6,436 nucleotides of DNA, taken from the NCBI GenBank assembly GCA_913061385.1, contig CAJXTM010000235.1, forward strand, positions 1 to 6,436, written 5' to 3'. This document shows, in pieces, positions 5,986-6,436 of the stretch. Under the pieces are notes generated by a model. The model saw only the letters and a program-made list of their open reading frames with translations, did no database searches and was not told the DNA's origin. Both the position numbers and the translations under genes were made by a program. Each line of letters opens with the position of its first letter. The first letter of the stretch is position 1. The stretch comes from an uncultured Rhodopirellula sp. Lineage in GTDB: Bacteria > Planctomycetota > Planctomycetia > Pirellulales > Pirellulaceae.

Positions 5986-6390
5986 TGGTTGCTGGAAGAA
6001 CTTCTCTCGGGATAAGCATCGGGTTAGAGACTCATTTTCTGTGTCGCGTTGCTGACGCAACACAATCAATCTGCAGCACGAATCAAAGGAGCTCCTTCAC
6101 TTGAGTCTAGTGGATGCTCATCTAGGCTGCACCAGAATGCATGACAATGATCCAATTTTTACAAGTAGCGACAATGTTCTGGAAAGAAACGACTTGTCGT
6201 GAAGTCGGTATTTTAGAAGCCTCCGTTTTTAGGAACAGCGAGTTAAATGGGGACTCAGCGTCGGTTGTTTTTGCCATGACGTGCGATTTTTTAAAAAAGT
6301 GACGTAGGGCGAAGGAGACGTTACGTCAGAACCGTATGCTGCAATACCCTCACATTGTTCGGGTTGGTCGGTTCGTCCTAGGTATACAAC
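5986..6390. other. Leader and intergenic region upstream of the operon
   Basis: No convincing gene is seen in these 405 bases; if translation starts at TTG 6069 the coding part extends to there. The region should carry the operon promoter on the minus strand. The best -10-like hexamer is TAAAAT (6215 to 6210), without a good -35, so I do not call a promoter. It also holds two perfect palindromes, AAGGAGCTCCTT (6086-6097) and ACGACTTGTCGT (6189-6200), and an inverted repeat with a T-tract, listed separately. A 51-codon frame from ATG 6277 to TAG 6122 has no ribosome binding site and is probably chance. Confidence 0.55.
6293..6328 (-). terminator. Inverted repeat plus T-tract: possible terminator of an upstream gene, or an operator
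   Basis: Read on the minus strand, TGACGTA (6328-6322), a 15-base loop and TACGTCA (6306-6300) form a perfect 7-bp stem. It is followed by C and six T (6298-6293), then six A. This fits an intrinsic terminator for a minus-strand gene lying beyond the right end of the insert, which would make the secretion operon an independent unit. The stem has only three G-C pairs, so it would be weak. The same bases form a TGACGT dyad that could instead be a protein-binding site. Confidence 0.4.
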
Positions 6391-6436
6391 CTGTCTCTTA
6401 TACACATCTGACGCTGCCGACGACTCCTTACGTGTA
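6391..6436 (-). other. Nextera i5-side adapter, index and transposon mosaic end (library artefact)
   Basis: Bases 6391-6409 are the reverse complement of the Tn5 mosaic end. Bases 6410-6423 (GACGCTGCCGACGA) are the read-1 Nextera adapter. Bases 6424-6431 (CTCCTTAC) are the reverse complement of index GTAAGGAG, which I know as Nextera S505/N505. Bases 6432-6436 begin the P5 primer. The genomic insert ends at 6390. Confidence 0.98.

Noticed and set aside
6210..6215. TAAAAT as a -10 promoter element
   Set aside because: No -35-like hexamer lies at 16-18 bases, and planctomycete promoter rules are uncertain.
6122..6277. 51-codon minus-strand frame starting ATG GCA AAA
   Set aside because: It lacks a ribosome binding site, directly follows the T/A tract, matches no family I recognise and is of a length expected by chance.
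6229..6390. 53-codon minus-strand frame open to the right edge of the insert (possible end of an upstream gene)
   Set aside because: The inverted repeat and T-tract lie inside it and its composition does not look coding; it cannot be excluded as the tail of a truncated gene.

Overview
The window is one DNA insert (49-6390) still flanked by complete Illumina Nextera adapter and index sequence at both ends, so only the 6,342 bases between the adapters are biological. The best taxonomic clue is the last gene of the operon. It encodes a DUF1559-type prepilin-like protein with an N-terminal FTLVELLVVIAIIG motif and a degenerate H-X9-DG box, a family strongly expanded in Planctomycetota. The insert is therefore inferred to come from a planctomycete, possibly Rhodopirellula- or Pirellula-like. 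Genus cannot be fixed from the sequence alone.

All convincing genes lie on the minus strand and read right to left as one compact seven-gene operon. It begins with three consecutive GspF/PilC-like inner-membrane platform proteins (4954-5985, 4166-4957, 2989-4140). Three small prepilin-like proteins follow, resembling the minor pseudopilins GspI, GspJ and GspK (2394-2972, 1802-2401, 1431-1805). The last gene is the DUF1559 prepilin-like protein (340-1434). Four of the six junctions overlap (three ATGA overlaps and one 8-base overlap), and the other two gaps are 25 and 16 bases.

Together the genes look like part of a type II secretion or type IV pilus-like machine: membrane platform, tip-type minor pseudopilins and a larger pilin-like subunit. 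No assembly ATPase (GspE/PilB), secretin, GspG or prepilin peptidase is present, so these would have to be supplied from elsewhere. The unusual points are the three tandem GspF homologues with three different architectures, a very short GspK-like protein, and prepilin leaders longer than the classical ones.

The right flank (5986-6390) is a probable non-coding leader. It has an inverted repeat followed by a T-tract, possibly the terminator of a gene beyond the insert, plus other short palindromes; no promoter could be assigned firmly. The left flank (49-339) has hairpins, one followed by a T-run that may be the operon terminator. No RNA genes, CRISPR array or mobile element was seen.
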